Shown: positions 53,196 through 64,000 of the stretch, in pieces
Position numbering within the stretch: position 1 is the stretch's first letter
How the letters are laid out: each line of letters opens with the position of its first letter
Assembly (NCBI RefSeq): GCF_003967195.1
Contig: NZ_AP018725.1
Location: forward strand, 1,612,001 to 1,676,000
DNA length: 64,000 bases
Reading direction: 5' to 3'
From: Sulfuriflexus mobilis
GTDB taxonomy: Bacteria; Pseudomonadota; Gammaproteobacteria; AKS1
Made by a program: the position numbers and the translations under genes
Notes under the pieces: model-generated
What the model was told of the DNA's origin: nothing
Seen by the model: only the letters and a program-made list of their open reading frames with translations
Database searches by the model: none

Positions 53196-54836
53196 ATGAA
53201 CTCAGAAACAACACTCCATCAGAGTAAAATTAGCGAAAGCACCCCTTTCGTCCCTGACGACACGCTGGGTGCCCGATCGGCAAATATCGTCGTCAGTACA
53301 CTCTCCCGCAATCGCCTGCTCGTCCCTATTCTCGGCCTGCTGGTGACGCTGCTGCTGTTTGCTGCCACCACCTTCATCGGCCTGTTCATGCCAGATCAGG
53401 CCCAGGTCGTTTTTGTCAGCCAACTTCTGTTACTCATCTGTGGGCTGTTTCTGCTCGCCTACACCGTTTACCGTATCAGGCAACAAATGCTCAAACCGAT
53501 TGCTGGCCTGCGTAATTGGTCACAACGGATCCGGGCTGGTGACCTGACGACTCACATCGATCTACCGCCTCCTGGCGAGTTCGCCAGTGTGATACAGGAC
53601 ATTAATCGCCTGACCGAGGAACTGCATATTCTCACTGAAGAGATGGATCAACGCGTCAGGGAACAAACCGCTCATATCGCCAACAAATCCCGATCGCTGG
53701 AAATCCTCTACGATATCACCACCAGTCTCAGTTCCACAGGCAGCCTGGATGAGTTACTCGAGCAATTTCTCGATACCCTGATGACACTGGTTGATGCCAA
53801 TGCGGCCAGTGTCCGCCTTGTCGATGGCCTGCAAACCCGGCTGGTCGCGAGTCGTGGCATGACAAAGCAAATCCGTGAAGAGGATCAACTGGTTGATATG
53901 AACCGTTGCCTGTGCGGCCGCATAAGTCAACATGGAGGCCTGGGCATTCAAAAAGGTATTGAGGCCTGCAACCAGTTCCTCTCCTGCCCTGTGGTTAAGG
54001 GTACATGTAGTGAAATGGTCGTGGTTCCCTTGCAATATCAAGACCGTATCCTCGGTGTCTATAACCTGTTTCTTGAACGCCCTAGCAGCGAGCTGGGCAA
54101 GGATGCACGTGACCTGCTGAATTCCATTGGCAAACACCTCGGCCTTGCCATTGCCAAATCACGGCTTGACATTAATGCCCGCCGCCTTGCCATCATGGAA
54201 GAGCGTAATATGATAGGTAACGAGTTACATGATTCCCTTGCACAGGCCCTGGTTGGCATGCGCCTGCAAACCAAAATGCTCGGCGAGACCTTATTCAAAA
54301 AGGATGTACGTGCTGCACAGAGTGAGGTACGCCGCCTGAATACTGCTATTGACGAGGCCCATACCAGCCTTCGTGAATTGTTATCCAATTTTCGTTCTCG
54401 TATGGATGAACGAGGCCTTATCTACGCGGTACAGGATCTGGTTTATAATTTTAAGCAGGAAACCGGCATAAATACCTACCTGCATACAGGCGATATCAAG
54501 GACCATGCCGGCCTAACACCCGCGCAGGAATTTCAGGCCTACCGCATTACCCAGGAAGCACTGGCAAATATCAAAAAACACAGTAATGCCTGCAACGTCC
54601 GCATCCTGTTTAACCGACAAGGTGACGACGGCTGTACAATACTTATCGAGGATGATGGTCTCGGGTTTAGTGATGAACAGGGAAGTTCAGGTCCTGGTGA
54701 ACATATCGGTCTGTCTGTGATGAAGGAACGCGCAGATGCACTGGGTGGGGAACTTGAAATTGAGAGCGAAGCTGGCGAAGGGACACGGATTATCCTGCAT
54801 ATCCCACAGGCCAGCCAAATACTCTCCGGAACATAG
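53196..54836 (+). CDS. NarX-type sensor histidine kinase with a Cys-rich GAF domain
   Basis: A 546-aa kinase with two membrane helices (about residues 41-65 and 72-95) separated by a very short loop. Then come HAMP (about 96-150), GAF (about 180-320), a HisKA_3 domain with phospho-acceptor H345 (NELHDSLAQALVGMRLQ) and an ATPase domain (DDGLGF near 487). The GAF carries C238, C240, C258, C264 and C271. With hardly any periplasmic sensor, the signal is probably cytoplasmic and perhaps redox or sulfur-related. It lies 93 nt after the dsr operon. Confidence 0.88.
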   Translation: MNSETTLHQSKISESTPFVPDDTLGARSANIVVSTLSRNRLLVPILGLLVTLLLFAATTFIGLFMPDQAQVVFVSQLLLLICGLFLLAYTVYRIRQQMLKPIAGLRNWSQRIRAGDLTTHIDLPPPGEFASVIQDINRLTEELHILTEEMDQRVREQTAHIANKSRSLEILYDITTSLSSTGSLDELLEQFLDTLMTLVDANAASVRLVDGLQTRLVASRGMTKQIREEDQLVDMNRCLCGRISQHGGLGIQKGIEACNQFLSCPVVKGTCSEMVVVPLQYQDRILGVYNLFLERPSSELGKDARDLLNSIGKHLGLAIAKSRLDINARRLAIMEERNMIGNELHDSLAQALVGMRLQTKMLGETLFKKDVRAAQSEVRRLNTAIDEAHTSLRELLSNFRSRMDERGLIYAVQDLVYNFKQETGINTYLHTGDIKDHAGLTPAQEFQAYRITQEALANIKKHSNACNVRILFNRQGDDGCTILIEDDGLGFSDEQGSSGPGEHIGLSVMKERADALGGELEIESEAGEGTRIILHIPQASQILSGT

Positions 54837-54851
54837 TTGGGGTAACAAAAA

Positions 54852-55508
54852 TTGCGCGTATTACTTATTGATGATCATGCCCTCGTCCGCAGAGGACTTG
54901 AAGAACTTCTGACAAGCCGTGGCATTGAAATAGTCGGTTCTGCAGGAAATGGCGAGGATGGCATCGATTTGGCTGTTTCACTACAACCTGACATTATCCT
55001 GCTCGACATAAAAATGCCTGGCATGAACGGTCTTGATACCTTATCCCGCTTGCGTGAGCTGGAAATCAATATCCCGGTTCTGATGCTGAGCATGAGTCGC
55101 GATGAGGATGACCTCGCCCGTGCCTTACGTGAAGGTGCGCGCGGATACTTATTAAAGGATATGAACCCGGATGAGCTCATCCCCGCCCTGAATGATGCCT
55201 TGACCGGGCAAAACGTTGTCGCCAAAGAGCTCGTTGGCTCGCTAACCAATATAATCCAGGGCAAACCGGCTGAGCAGGAGAAAATCGAACCTGCCACCCC
55301 TCTCTCCGAACTCACCCCACGTGAACAGGAGATCCTTGAGCATATCGCGGAAGGTGAAAGTAACAAGGTCATTGCCCGAAATCTGGGTATCTCCGATGGC
55401 ACAGTCAAACTCCATGTTAAGGCAATTCTGCGAAAACTCGGTGTACATTCGCGTGTCGAGGCCGCCGTTATCGCAGTTGAACATGGCTACCGTCAAGCCG
55501 GTAAATAA
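54852..55508 (+). CDS. NarL-family response regulator
   Basis: A 218-aa regulator with a receiver domain (D7, D8 and phospho-acceptor D52) and a LuxR-type helix-turn-helix (LTPREQEILEHIAEGESNKVIA..GTVKLHVKAILRKLGV). The start is TTG at 54852, 15 nt after the kinase stop. It is the partner of the Cys-rich kinase. Control of dsr, possibly through the AGTAATC/GATTACT dyad upstream of dsrA, is a plausible but untested inference. Confidence 0.92.
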   Translation: MRVLLIDDHALVRRGLEELLTSRGIEIVGSAGNGEDGIDLAVSLQPDIILLDIKMPGMNGLDTLSRLRELEINIPVLMLSMSRDEDDLARALREGARGYLLKDMNPDELIPALNDALTGQNVVAKELVGSLTNIIQGKPAEQEKIEPATPLSELTPREQEILEHIAEGESNKVIARNLGISDGTVKLHVKAILRKLGVHSRVEAAVIAVEHGYRQAGK

Positions 55509-55528
55509 TATTCAGTCAAGGCAACACT

Positions 55529-55993
55529 ATGAAAACATTTAATACCCTGGTCAGCGAATATTCTCAACAAATTACTGAAATTATGCCCTGGGACCTTGAA
55601 GAAAAGCTCGCGTCAGACAAGCCGCCTCTCCTGCTGGATATACGTGAACCCTACGAATTTGATTCCATGCGCATCAAGGACTCGATCAACGTGCCACGTG
55701 GCATTCTTGAAACCGCCTGTGAATACGATTTTGAAGAAACCGTACCGGAGCTTGTCGAGGCCCGTGACAAAGAGATCGTGGTCATCTGTCGTTCCGGTAA
55801 CCGTAGTGTGTTTGCCGCGCATGTCATGCAACTCATGGGTTATACACAGGTCAGTTCCCTGAAAACCGGCTTGCGTGGCTGGAATGACTACGAACAGCCA
55901 CTTATTAATGCCGCCGGAAAGGTCGACATTGACGATGCCGAAGAGTATTTCACGCCGAAATTGCGCCCAGAGCAGCTGCAACCGACTAAATAA
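55529..55993 (+). CDS. Single-domain rhodanese (sulfurtransferase)
   Basis: A 154-aa cytoplasmic protein with a rhodanese domain (LLDIREPYEFDSMRIKDSINVPRG) and active-site loop CRSGNRS (Cys87). It could bring sulfane sulfur into the DsrE-DsrC relay. It follows the regulator gene by 20 nt and may share its transcript. The C-terminal 25 residues (DDAEEYFTPKLRPEQLQ) are an added tail. Confidence 0.92.
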   Translation: MKTFNTLVSEYSQQITEIMPWDLEEKLASDKPPLLLDIREPYEFDSMRIKDSINVPRGILETACEYDFEETVPELVEARDKEIVVICRSGNRSVFAAHVMQLMGYTQVSSLKTGLRGWNDYEQPLINAAGKVDIDDAEEYFTPKLRPEQLQPTK

Positions 55994-56123
55994 TTTCCAC
56001 ACTCCAAGTAATTTTATCACTTGTGCAGCATATAAACGTTACAAAGGTTTACTTCATTTCTGTTTGCAGATGCCGATAAAATAGCTAATATCTCTTTATA
56101 TGTTTCAAGGATAGGCTATTGTC

Positions 56124-56480
56124 ATGAGCGATCTTGAGCAGACTACTTCACCGGCCCACCCAAATAAAAATAAATTCAATATTCTCAAATGGATAACCAC
56201 CGACAATACACATCAAACCGTTGATAAAGCAAATAAAGCTTCTCCTGGAATGCGATACATACTTGCCGTATTCCTGTATGGAACGGGCAACAAAAATTCC
56301 CTTGCCGGGACACCCAGGAACAAATCCAGTAATAGCAATAAGGTTTTATTAGCCCCTTTCCCATGCCGATGTTTAAGACAGGCACAGACTTACCCCGGCC
56401 CCCAAGAGCCGTCCGTACAGCAAGTGAGTCTGGTCAGCAAAAGCCATTTTACGGCTAACAATATACTGACCGTTGTCTAA
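56124..56480 (+). CDS. Doubtful ORF, 118 aa
   Basis: A hydrophilic frame rich in Asn, Lys, Ser and Pro, with no recognisable domain. The ribosome binding site is poor (AGGATAGG, too far from the ATG). It lies 27 nt before the EAL-protein gene. Another frame in its second half also looks as coding-like, so it may be a decayed gene or non-coding leader. Confidence 0.3.
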   Translation: MSDLEQTTSPAHPNKNKFNILKWITTDNTHQTVDKANKASPGMRYILAVFLYGTGNKNSLAGTPRNKSSNSNKVLLAPFPCRCLRQAQTYPGPQEPSVQQVSLVSKSHFTANNILTVV

Positions 56481-56507
56481 CAAGCAGACTATCGCATAAA
56501 TCCTGAT

Positions 56508-58610
56508 ATGCCATCATCCATATTAAAAAAGATTCTCGTCATAGATGATGACTCAATCACACGCAAGGCACTGGTCAAGATCCTGAATAATGCCGGCTAT
56601 GAGATCTTTGAAGCCGACAACGGCAACCTCGCCATTAATATGTTTAAGATCCATACGCCTGACCTCATCCTATTGGATGTGGTAATGCCAGGCATGAATG
56701 GTTATGAAGTCTGCGCAAAACTCCGCTTACTCATTGATTATCATAACCTACCTATTTTGATGCTGACTGGGCTAACTGATGCCGAGTCAGTAAACAAGGC
56801 CTTCAATGCCGGTGCCACTGATTATATAACCAAACCCATCAATTGGACATTACTCGAGCAACGTGTGCGCTATGCGATACGTGCTACAGATATGCACCGA
56901 AGCCTACAGACAAACAAGGCAAAACTTGAACAGGCCCAGCATATTGCCAAAATAGGTTACTGGGAGATACAGCTTGATAGCAATGAGGTGGTTTGCTCCT
57001 CAGAGCTTATGCAACTCCTAAACTTGAACAAGAGCCTAAACAATAGACCCATAGAAAAATTCCTGAAGATGGTACACCCTGATGATTTCGACAGGCTGCA
57101 AAAAACATTTATTAACTCAATAAATAATGCTAAGCCATTTCAAATTGAGCATCGCATTATCCGCAATGACGGTAAAGAGATGCATGTCCAGCAACAGACA
57201 GAGATTATTTTCGATATCAATAATAATCCCATCAGCATAATTGGCACGCTACAGGATATTTCTGAGATTAAGAGCGCCAAGGACTTAATCAGTTATCAGC
57301 AATATTATGACAGCCTGACAGACCTGCCTAATCGAAAATCCTTTATGGTACATTCAAAAAATGTCATAGATGGACCTGACCACCGTAATGAGATTATTGT
57401 TACTTGTCTGATTGGTGTTGATAAGTTAAAGATAATTAATGAGACCCTTGGCCATGATGCCGCAGACGAGGTTATTCTCGCCTATACACAGCGCCTTAAA
57501 ACACTGAATTCTGGCAACAATATCTACATTTCACGCTATAAGGACGACAGCTTTGCCTTACTGGCAACGGCTATTATGGATTATTTACAAGTGAACGATC
57601 TTATTACACAAATTACTGCATTGAGCAAAAAACCCATCTGGCTAGGTGAACATGAAATACACATCAGCACCAGCATAGGTTTGAGCCTGTTCCCGCTCGA
57701 TAACGATGACTTTGATATTATTCTCAAAGGCGCTGAAAATGCGCTCAATCGTGCCCGCGACAACGGCGGCGCACAAGCAGTTTACTATAGTGAAAAAATG
57801 AACCGTAAAGCCCGCGCGCGCATGGACATCGAACGTGATATACGTAAAGGTCTGGAGCGCGATGAGTTTGTTATCTATTACCAACCGCAAATCGATATAC
57901 ATAGCGGCCTCGTCTCAGGAATGGAGGCCCTGGTGCGCTGGATGCACCCGGTAAAAGGTATCATCTTGCCACCCGCCTTCATCTCTGTTGCTGAAGAGAG
58001 CGGCCTGATTAAACAACTCGGTAATGTCGTTCTAAGAAAGTCCTGCCAACAGACAGCAGTATGGAATAGAAGGGGTCTTGGTGGTCTGCGTGTTGGAGTT
58101 AACCTCTCGCCTAAACAATTGCTCAACAAAGATTTTCAGAATGAGGTCGTCAGTGCCATTAAAGACAGTGGCCTGCCACCTTCCCTGCTTGATCTGGAGA
58201 TCACCGAGAGTATGGCTGTGAAGAATATCAAGAACGTAATCGCATCTCTGAAACAATTTCAGGATATTGGTGTTACCATCTCCATGGATGATTTCGGTAC
58301 GGGCTATTCAGCGCTCAGTTATATTCGTCAGTTACCGATCAATATTATCAAGATCGACCGCTCCTTCGTCAAAGATATCGGTGCCGGAGATGATGGCTCC
58401 ATCGCCAAGGCAGTTATTGCTATGGCTCACAGCCTGGGAAAAACCGTTATTGCGGAAGGGGTTGAAACCGAGGTCCAGCTGGACTTTATGTTCGAAAATG
58501 GCTGTGAAGAAATACAGGGCTTTTATTTCAGTCAGCCACTACCCGCCGATGAATTCGAAAAGTTTGTCATTCAGCACAATACTTTACAGACCCGGCAACA
58601 CTCCAACTAG
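56508..58610 (+). CDS. REC-PAS-GGDEF-EAL protein, probable c-di-GMP phosphodiesterase
   Basis: A 700-aa protein. A receiver domain (D13, D14, D57; residues 1-130) and a PAS domain (about 140-260) precede a degenerate GGDEF domain with KDDSF instead of GGDEF (about 350). A full EAL domain follows, with [16 protein letters not shown] and later motifs intact. It should therefore break down rather than make c-di-GMP, controlled by phosphorylation. Its stop codon shares a CTAG with the convergent cysG stop. Confidence 0.9.
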   Translation: MPSSILKKILVIDDDSITRKALVKILNNAGYEIFEADNGNLAINMFKIHTPDLILLDVVMPGMNGYEVCAKLRLLIDYHNLPILMLTGLTDAESVNKAFNAGATDYITKPINWTLLEQRVRYAIRATDMHRSLQTNKAKLEQAQHIAKIGYWEIQLDSNEVVCSSELMQLLNLNKSLNNRPIEKFLKMVHPDDFDRLQKTFINSINNAKPFQIEHRIIRNDGKEMHVQQQTEIIFDINNNPISIIGTLQDISEIKSAKDLISYQQYYDSLTDLPNRKSFMVHSKNVIDGPDHRNEIIVTCLIGVDKLKIINETLGHDAADEVILAYTQRLKTLNSGNNIYISRYKDDSFALLATAIMDYLQVNDLITQITALSKKPIWLGEHEIHISTSIGLSLFPLDNDDFDIILKGAENALNRARDNGGAQAVYYSEKMNRKARARMDIERDIRKGLERDEFVIYYQPQIDIHSGLVSGMEALVRWMHPVKGIILPPAFISVAEESGLIKQLGNVVLRKSCQQTAVWNRRGLGGLRVGVNLSPKQLLNKDFQNEVVSAIKDSGLPPSLLDLEITESMAVKNIKNVIASLKQFQDIGVTISMDDFGTGYSALSYIRQLPINIIKIDRSFVKDIGAGDDGSIAKAVIAMAHSLGKTVIAEGVETEVQLDFMFENGCEEIQGFYFSQPLPADEFEKFVIQHNTLQTRQHSN

Positions 58611-60019
58611 GCACTCTCGACGCCCCAATAAGCAGACTCATCATACCAGTTCAGTTTTTCATGCAGCTTGATGACATTGCCGACAATGATCAGCGTAGGC
58701 GCCTTGATATTCTCACGCTCGACCACAGCCGGCATGCTGGCGAGATCTCCGGTAAATAGCCGCTGTTCCGGCGTTGTCGCCTTCTGCACCAGCGCGATCG
58801 GCGTATCAGCCGGCATACCGTGTTCGATCAGCTTGGCACAAATGGTACCGATGCCTACCAGCCCCATATAAAACACTACGGTCTGGTTTGGTTGCGCCAA
58901 TGCCGGCCAGTTCAGGTTGATCGTGCCGTCTTTCAGATGGCCGGTGGCAAACACCACAGACTGCGAGTAGTCGCGGTGGGTCAGCGGGATACCGGTATAA
59001 GACGAGGCACCGGCGGCGGCGGTAATACCCGGCACCACCTGGAAAGGGATACCCTCTTCGGCCAGGGTATCGATTTCCTCACCGCCACGGCCGAAGATAA
59101 ACGGATCACCACCCTTCAGGCGACAAACACGCTTACCCTCTTTGGCCAGGCGCACCAACAACTGATTAATATCTTCCTGCGGCACAGCGTGATAGGCACG
59201 CTCCTTACCGACGTAGATACGCTCGGCATCACGGCGCGACAAGTCCAGCACCTCTTTCGACACCAGGCGGTCATGCACGATGACATCGGCCTGTTGCATC
59301 AGCCGCAGGGCACGGAAAGTCAGCAGGTCCGGATCACCCGGGCCACCACCTACCAGATAGACCTCGCCGACCTCCTGCTGCATGGCATCCGGGGCATCGA
59401 GTGTCTGTTGAATGATCTTCTCGGCCTCGGCATCACGACCGGCAAATACCATCTCGGCCACTGAGCCCTGCAGGATACGCTCCCAGAACAGGCGACGGTC
59501 ACTGGGCTTGTCAAAACGGGCCTTCACCTTCTCACGAAAGTCGGCTGTCATCTTGGCCAGACGGCCATAGGCACTCGGGATCATGGTCTCCAGACGCGAA
59601 CGGATCATACGTGCCAGTACCGGTGAAGAACCGCCGGTAGAGACGGCCGCGATCACGGGCGAGCGGTCAACAATCGATGGCATGATAAAGGTACACAGGT
59701 CCGGGTCATCGACGACATTGACCGGGGTCTGCTGAGCGGTGGCAGCGGCATGGACAGCGGTGTTGACAGTGGCATCATCGGTGGCGGCGATCACCAGGGT
59801 CATGCCCTTTACATCTGTGGCCTCAAACTGGCCAGTACGGTGCTGGATGCGGCTCGCGGCCAGGCTGTCCTGCAGGCTAGCGGATAAAACCGGGGCACGC
59901 ACGTGGACCGTGGCACCCGCATCGATCAACAAGGCGGCCTTGCGCGAGGCGACTTCACCGCCGCCGACGACGAGACAATCGCGTCCGTTTAACTGCATGA
60001 ATACCGGTAAAAAATCCAT
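58607..60019 (-). CDS. cysG: CysG, sirohaem synthase
   Basis: A 470-aa trifunctional enzyme. The N-terminal part (residues 1-200; [20 protein letters not shown]) is precorrin-2 dehydrogenase/sirohydrochlorin ferrochelatase. The C-terminal part (about 215-455; [36 protein letters not shown]) is uroporphyrinogen-III methyltransferase. Sirohaem is the cofactor of DsrAB, so its place close to the dsr region is sensible. It converges with the EAL gene. Confidence 0.96.
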   Translation of the reverse strand: MDFLPVFMQLNGRDCLVVGGGEVASRKAALLIDAGATVHVRAPVLSASLQDSLAASRIQHRTGQFEATDVKGMTLVIAATDDATVNTAVHAAATAQQTPVNVVDDPDLCTFIMPSIVDRSPVIAAVSTGGSSPVLARMIRSRLETMIPSAYGRLAKMTADFREKVKARFDKPSDRRLFWERILQGSVAEMVFAGRDAEAEKIIQQTLDAPDAMQQEVGEVYLVGGGPGDPDLLTFRALRLMQQADVIVHDRLVSKEVLDLSRRDAERIYVGKERAYHAVPQEDINQLLVRLAKEGKRVCRLKGGDPFIFGRGGEEIDTLAEEGIPFQVVPGITAAAGASSYTGIPLTHRDYSQSVVFATGHLKDGTINLNWPALAQPNQTVVFYMGLVGIGTICAKLIEHGMPADTPIALVQKATTPEQRLFTGDLASMPAVVERENIKAPTLIIVGNVIKLHEKLNWYDESAYWGVESA

Positions 60020-60124
60020 GATCAGAACTACCCTGCTGGCTGCTTACAATAAATGGCCGGGCATTATATAACCCGGCCGTCTCAGGGGCAAAACACGCCC
60101 ATTTGTTTCCGTGAATTTGTGGGG

Positions 60125-61737
<1,613 letters not shown>

Positions 61738-61746
61738 TCTCTCCCC

Positions 61747-62121
61747 CTAAAGCTGTCGAATCGCCACTACGCCCACCCAGGTCGCAATGACACACAGGCT
61801 GACACTGAAAAACATATTTGCCAGGGCGCGCAGATGCTCGCCATTCTCGAATAAGGACAGGGTCTCGATCGAGAAGGTCGAAAAGGTCGTAAATGCACCC
61901 AACACACCAATTAACAAAAATCCGCGCCACTCGGCCGCGTCTACGAGACGCTCCACCAACAACACGTAGAACGCCCCCATGAGCAGGCTGCCGAGCACAT
62001 TCACCGTCAGGGTACCATAGGGAAAATCACGACCGGTCACGGCATAGACCGCGTTAGAGACCGCAAAACGCAACACCGCACCCAGGGCACCGCCGGCGGC
62101 AATAAAGAGTAACTGTGACAT
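61747..62121 (-). CDS. crcB: CrcB/FluC fluoride ion channel
   Basis: A 124-aa protein with four membrane helices and the FluC motifs GGALGAVLRF and GVLGAFTTFSTFSIET. It forms dual-topology dimers that export fluoride. No fluoride riboswitch is visible ahead of it, because it abuts rarA with a 5-nt gap. Confidence 0.94.
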   Translation of the reverse strand: MSQLLFIAAGGALGAVLRFAVSNAVYAVTGRDFPYGTLTVNVLGSLLMGAFYVLLVERLVDAAEWRGFLLIGVLGAFTTFSTFSIETLSLFENGEHLRALANMFFSVSLCVIATWVGVVAIRQL

Positions 62122-62126
62122 AGACC

Positions 62127-63464
62127 TTAGCCCCCCGGCTTGTTGTCTTTTTTGTATTGCGCATCAAGCTCGCGCAAGTGTTGCATCTTAGCGGCGATCT
62201 TTTCTTCCAGCCCGCGTGGCACCGGCGTGTAGTAGACACGTGGCCCAAGCTCATCGGGGAAATAATTTTCGCCCGCAGCATAACCATCCGGCTCATCGTG
62301 CGCGTAACGGTAGGCCTGGCCGTAGTCGAGCTCTTTCATCAACTTGGTCGGTGCGTTACGCAGTTGCAAGGGCACCTCATAGGTACCGCTTTCCCTCACA
62401 TCGGCCATAGCCATGTTGAAGGCCTTGTATACCGCATTACTCTTTGGCGCCACGGCAAGATACAACACGGCCTGTGCCAGTGCCAGGTCCCCTTCCGGAC
62501 TGCCGAGGCGCTCGACCGTATCCCAGGCATTCAGGCATATTTGTAACGCACGCGGGTCGGCATTGCCGATATCTTCCGAGGCCATACGCACGACACGGCG
62601 GGCAAGATATAAAGGCTCGCAGCCACCATCGAGCATACGCGCCAGCCAGTATAGCGCGCCATCGGCCGAGGAACCGCGTACCGATTTATGCAAGGCCGAT
62701 ATCTGATCGTAAAAGACCTCACCGCCCTTGTCGAAACGGCGCACGCCTCCGGCCACGACCTCCTTGATAATCTCATCACTGACTACCGCCTCGTCACTCA
62801 GGTCGGTGATGATCTCAAGCAGGTTCAGGGCCCGACGCGCATCGCCATCCGCGGCCTGCACCAACAACAAGAGTTGATCATCACGCATCGCGGATGGCGA
62901 ATAACCCAGACCCTGCTCAGGGTCTTCGAGCGCGTGACGCAGGATGCGTAACAACTCCCCTTCTTCATGTCGGCGCAGGACATAAACACGCGAACGTGAT
63001 AACAGAGCATTATTCAGTTCAAAGGAGGGGTTCTCGGTGGTCGCGCCGATAAATATCAAGGTACCGTCTTCAACGTAAGGCAGGAAGGCATCCTGTTGCG
63101 CCTTGTTAAAGCGATGTACCTCATCAACAAACAATACGGTCTGCTTGCCACTGGCCTGGCGTTGCTTGGCCTGGTCGACCGCGGCACGAATATCCTTGAC
63201 CCCGGATAACACCGCCGACAGGCTCAAAAACTCGGCACCGCAATAATTCGCCAGCATGCGTGCCAAGGTAGTCTTGCCAGTGCCGGGTGGTCCCCAGAAT
63301 ACCATCGAGTGCAAGGCGCCGGATTCAATCGCAATGCGTAGCGGCTTGCCCTCAGCGAGCAAGTGGCTCTGGCCAAAAAAGTAATCAAGATGGTGTGGGC
63401 GCATGCGGTCGGCCAGTGGCTGACCGATATCCGGGGTTTGCGCTGAAAAGAGATCGGGCTTCAT
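62127..63464 (-). CDS. rarA: RarA/MgsA, replication-associated AAA+ ATPase
   Basis: A 445-aa protein with Walker A GPPGTGKTT (about residues 58-66), Walker B LFVDEVHRF and a sensor ATTENPSFELN. The C-terminal MgsA-type region has DPRAL..LN and KSNAVYKAFN. It acts at stalled replication forks with SSB. It follows lolA by 27 nt, the usual gene order. Confidence 0.95.
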   Translation of the reverse strand: MKPDLFSAQTPDIGQPLADRMRPHHLDYFFGQSHLLAEGKPLRIAIESGALHSMVFWGPPGTGKTTLARMLANYCGAEFLSLSAVLSGVKDIRAAVDQAKQRQASGKQTVLFVDEVHRFNKAQQDAFLPYVEDGTLIFIGATTENPSFELNNALLSRSRVYVLRRHEEGELLRILRHALEDPEQGLGYSPSAMRDDQLLLLVQAADGDARRALNLLEIITDLSDEAVVSDEIIKEVVAGGVRRFDKGGEVFYDQISALHKSVRGSSADGALYWLARMLDGGCEPLYLARRVVRMASEDIGNADPRALQICLNAWDTVERLGSPEGDLALAQAVLYLAVAPKSNAVYKAFNMAMADVRESGTYEVPLQLRNAPTKLMKELDYGQAYRYAHDEPDGYAAGENYFPDELGPRVYYTPVPRGLEEKIAAKMQHLRELDAQYKKDNKPGG

Positions 63465-63491
63465 ATAAGCCTATGCCGGAAAACGCACAAC

Positions 63492-64000
63492 TTACTCACC
63501 AATGACATCCACACCCTGTGGCGGCACAAAATCAAATTGCGCAGGGTTGAGTTCGGGGTTACGCTCAATATTGGTGAAACTGATTCGGGTCAACTGGCCA
63601 AAGCTGTCCTGCAGCTCCATGCGTTTAAGATTATGTTCGTCAAAACCCAGTACCAGCTTTTCAAAACCGGTCTCTTTATTCTTCGGCGTCAACTCGACCC
63701 AGGCAAGTTCATGTTCCATGCCCAGTTCACGGATGCTGAAGTTGTCTTCAATCTTCGTCTTACTGCTGAGTAACAAGGCCGGTGTATTATCGAGTGCCGC
63801 GTCCATCTTTCGCACCGTGACCTGTTCAAGGTCAACATCATACAGCCAGACCTTCTCACCATTGGCAACGATCAACTGCTGGTAAGGCTTCTGGTAGTCC
63901 CAGCGGAAGCGTCCGGGGCGAGATAGCAGCATGATACCACTGGTCTGTTGCAGAGCTTTGTTCTGCGAGTCCAGCACCTGCTGGGTAAAATCGGCACGCA
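63492..64000 (-). CDS. lolA: LolA, periplasmic lipoprotein carrier (5' end outside the window)
   Basis: The last 169 or so residues of LolA are present. They include FTQQVLDSQNKALQQTSG at the start of the visible part, then RFRWDYQKPYQQLIVANGEKVWLYDVDLEQ and the C-terminal TRISFTNIERNPELNPAQFDF. LolA carries lipoproteins from the LolCDE transporter to LolB in the outer membrane. The frame stays open to the last base, so the start lies beyond the window. Confidence 0.94.
   Translation of the reverse strand, partial: RADFTQQVLDSQNKALQQTSGIMLLSRPGRFRWDYQKPYQQLIVANGEKVWLYDVDLEQVTVRKMDAALDNTPALLLSSKTKIEDNFSIRELGMEHELAWVELTPKNKETGFEKLVLGFDEHNLKRMELQDSFGQLTRISFTNIERNPELNPAQFDFVPPQGVDVIGE

Overview
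The window looks like a chromosomal segment of a sulfur-oxidising gammaproteobacterium. A complete oxidative-type dsr operon (dsrABEFHCMKLJOPNR, including the oxidation markers DsrEFH and DsrL) runs on the + strand from 39995 to 52698. The housekeeping blocks are gammaproteobacterial in order: gacA/uvrY ... uvrC-pgsA-tRNA-Gly-Cys-Leu and lolA-rarA-crcB-serS. No species is assigned.

Layout. (1) 1-6881, minus strand: a redox cluster with a DoxX-like membrane protein (cut by the window edge), two FAD enzymes, a TauE/SafE exporter and a MauG-type dihaem peroxidase. (2) 6882-9081: a gene-poor stretch with one DsrC-like paralogue and a membrane protein. (3) 9082-14971, plus strand: hypCABDFE for [NiFe]-hydrogenase maturation, with no hydrogenase structural gene in the window. 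(4) 15233-22174, minus strand: three tRNAs, pgsA, uvrC, a family-5-type uracil-DNA glycosylase, a thioredoxin-NHL protein, a GacA-like regulator, a small SET protein, and a tRNA-Ser followed by about 2.7 tandem 200-bp repeats that each start with the tRNA 3' end. (5) 22349-26891: a BI-1 membrane protein, conserved proteins of unknown function, a Sel1 protein and decayed gene remnants. (6) 27189-31075, plus strand: cytochrome b561, two small c-type cytochromes, a PepSY protein and a two-component system. (7) 31203-32709: a retropepsin-like protein and a ZIP transporter.

(8) 32748-39500, minus strand: an operon-like run of ten genes, divergent from dsr. It holds three Fe(II) dioxygenase-type proteins, a TrpD2/YbiB-like protein, a Rieske ferredoxin, a TauE/SafE permease, a DsrC-like protein with no cysteine, a solitary Cas6/Cmx6-like protein and two proteins of unknown function. 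No CRISPR array or other cas gene is present. This is the best candidate for an undescribed system in the window.

(9) 39501-58610, plus strand: a structured dsr leader, the dsr operon, a small Cys-rich protein, a NarX/NarL-type two-component system whose GAF domain carries five clustered cysteines, a rhodanese and a REC-PAS-GGDEF-EAL protein. (10) 58607-64000, minus strand: cysG (siroheme for DsrAB), serS, a DUF190 protein, crcB, rarA and a partial lolA.

How the parts fit. DsrE/F/H pass sulfur to DsrC. DsrAB, with siroheme from CysG and amidated with the help of DsrN, oxidises it to sulfite. DsrL and DsrMKJOP link the process to NAD(P) and to the membrane. TauE/SafE permeases could export sulfite or organosulfonates. 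The adjacent NarX/NarL pair and the dyads in the leader are plausible control points. Functions come from motifs and gene context read by eye; no database search was run.
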